A stretch of DNA of 64,000 bases, from the NCBI RefSeq assembly GCF_036320655.1, contig NZ_CP143258.1, positions 1,612,001 to 1,676,000 of the forward strand. Direction: 5' to 3'. How positions within the stretch are numbered: the stretch's first letter is position 1; each line of letters opens with the position of its first letter. The DNA comes from Porphyromonas pogonae. Its GTDB lineage: Bacteria; Bacteroidota; Bacteroidia; Bacteroidales; Porphyromonadaceae. Of the stretch, positions 62,835 through 64,000 are shown piece by piece. A program made the translations under genes and the position numbers. The notes under the pieces were generated by a model, which did no database searches, was not told the DNA's origin, and worked only from the letters and a program-made list of their open reading frames with translations.

Positions 62835-62842
62835 TATCTTTG
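62835..62842 (+). promoter_or_regulatory. -7 box of AAA ATPase gene
   Basis: TATCTTTG, perfect TAnnTTTG, 23 bp upstream of the start codon at 62865. Confidence 0.55.
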
Positions 62843-62864
62843 TATCATAATAACAAAAATGCAT

Positions 62865-64000
62865 ATGAGACAGTTAGAAATCATTCCTCAGAATGAGACT
62901 TGTAAGAAAGCGAATAGGAGAAAACAAGAAGTAACTTTAGACCTTATGGGTCATATCGAAAAAATTGTAGATCAAGCAAAAGATTCAAAACTATCGGCTG
63001 AGTTTTACAGAACAGTTAAGACTCACAGTGAATATGTTAGCAAAACTTTAGAGCTTACACCTGTACAGTCAGTTTTGATTTCGCTCTTCATTAACAATAG
63101 CGATGACCAACGCATTGAACTAAAAGAACTGTCTCGAATTGTAAATTGTTCCAATGTCGCTATGATAAGAATGATGAATGATATTGATATTTTGGTAGAA
63201 AAGAAGTATATCCGTGCTAGGCAGAATGATAAAACTTGCCAATTCTGTGTACCAAGCGATTTTATTGAAGCAGTTCGCAAGGAGACCCCTTATGTTCCTA
63301 CCCAATACATCAATTTAGACAAAGATTCATTATTTATTACAATTGAAAAACTAATTAAATTGCGTGATGATGGAGAGTGTTCATATCGAACTATCATTGA
63401 TGATTTAAGTTACATTATAGAGCAAAATCAACACCTCGAATTTTGCAAAAAAGTACGTCCATATCATCATGATTCTGACAACTTTCTAATTCTTATTACA
63501 TTTTGCTCTCTACTTGTAAATGATGATGATAATATGGTTGGATTTCATAACTTTATTGACCTTCTTGGGGATAAAAGATCGCAGATGGTTACCAAACGAG
63601 ATATGGGGCGTGGAGAGCACTTACTGATGAAAAATGGCTATAATTTAATTGAATTTATCAACGATGGCGGATTTGAGAATCACGAATATTTCAAACTAAC
63701 TTCAAAAGCAAAAAAAGAATTATTATCTGACTACAAGTTGAAAGATATTGAAGTGAAGCCGATGCGAGATTTTTTATTGCATACTACTATTGCCCCTAAA
63801 GAACTGTACTATAATGCCAGCGAAACATTACAAATTAACAAGCTAGAGAATTTACTTCAAAATAGCAACTTTCAAAATATTCAAAATCGCCTATCTGATA
63901 GCGGTATGCGCAAAGGTTTTGCCTGTCTGTTCTATGGCTCTCCTGGAACAGGAAAAACAGAAACTGCATATCAAATTGCGAGGAAAACAGGACGAGATAT
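62865..64000 (+). CDS. AAA-family ATPase with N-terminal winged-helix-like region (partial)
   Basis: The frame opens at ATG 62865 and remains open to the window edge (378 codons). The N-terminus MRQLEIIPQNETCKKANRRK is basic. Residues near 60-120 look like a winged helix (TPVQSVLISLFINN, LKELSRIVNCSNVAMIRMMNDIDILVEKKYIRAR). Walker A GSPGTGKT is at 358-365 in FACLFYGSPGTGKTETAYQIAR, so most of the ATPase core lies beyond the edge. It has its own promoter behind a terminator. Part of the defence-like cargo by position; partner unknown. Confidence 0.85.
   Translation, partial: MRQLEIIPQNETCKKANRRKQEVTLDLMGHIEKIVDQAKDSKLSAEFYRTVKTHSEYVSKTLELTPVQSVLISLFINNSDDQRIELKELSRIVNCSNVAMIRMMNDIDILVEKKYIRARQNDKTCQFCVPSDFIEAVRKETPYVPTQYINLDKDSLFITIEKLIKLRDDGECSYRTIIDDLSYIIEQNQHLEFCKKVRPYHHDSDNFLILITFCSLLVNDDDNMVGFHNFIDLLGDKRSQMVTKRDMGRGEHLLMKNGYNLIEFINDGGFENHEYFKLTSKAKKELLSDYKLKDIEVKPMRDFLLHTTIAPKELYYNASETLQINKLENLLQNSNFQNIQNRLSDSGMRKGFACLFYGSPGTGKTETAYQIARKTGRD

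Overview
The window looks like a Bacteroidales chromosome. Supporting signs are a pyrophosphate-dependent phosphofructokinase, Bacteroidetes-type promoter boxes (TAnnTTTG) ahead of many genes, and mobile-element families largely confined to this order (DUF3408, DUF1896, DUF3876-like, MobB-type relaxases, Int-DOT-like tyrosine recombinases). I cannot name the genus. Only the first 4.7 kb is ordinary chromosome: the 3' end of a TrkH-like potassium transporter, a small cysteine-motif protein, pfp, gmk, recA and bcp. The rest is accessory DNA that runs off the right edge.

Layout. (i) 4.7-13.9 kb: a GC-rich remnant of an integrative element with integrase, RhuM-like protein, excisionase-like HTH, a topoisomerase III lacking its N-terminus, DUF1896, and a methylase/helicase lacking its C-terminus. 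(ii) 14.2-24.9 kb: type I restriction-modification (RM) locus 1 (XRE regulator, hsdR, hsdM, a YhcG-type nuclease, an Abi_C protein, hsdS) with an invertible hsdS region and its own recombinase. (iii) 24.9-30.3 kb, read right to left: two integrases, DUF1896, two HTH genes, DUF3408 and a MobC-like protein, with the relaxase gone. (iv) 30.7-41.0 kb: type I RM locus 2, operon hsdR - PrrC-like anticodon nuclease - hsdM - hsdS, with a second, more complex hsdS inversion system and its own recombinase. (v) 41.1-47.5 kb: a mobilizable element with membrane protein, relaxase, MobC, DUF3408, HTH genes, RhuM-like protein, one intact integrase and the stub of another. (vi) 47.8-57.2 kb: a third mobilizable element with two integrases, a frameshifted RhuM-like gene, KilA-N protein, two HTH genes, ParA, DUF3408, MobC and relaxase. 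(vii) 57.3-64.0 kb: a candidate defence cluster with a DEDDh exonuclease, a DUF262+HNH protein, a large DUF262 protein, a duplicated zinc-finger miniprotein, a small unknown protein and an AAA ATPase cut by the window edge.

How it fits together. The three mobilizable elements share one order: integrase pair, small HTH directionality or replication genes, DUF3408, MobC, relaxase, then cargo beyond the relaxase. The cargo in each case looks like anti-phage defence (RM 1, RM 2 plus anticodon nuclease, DUF262 cluster). The island therefore reads as a stack of related integrative mobilizable elements. Two RM loci carry separate DNA-inversion machinery that would change methylation specificity, and one adds a tRNA-cleaving back-up predicted to fire when restriction is blocked.
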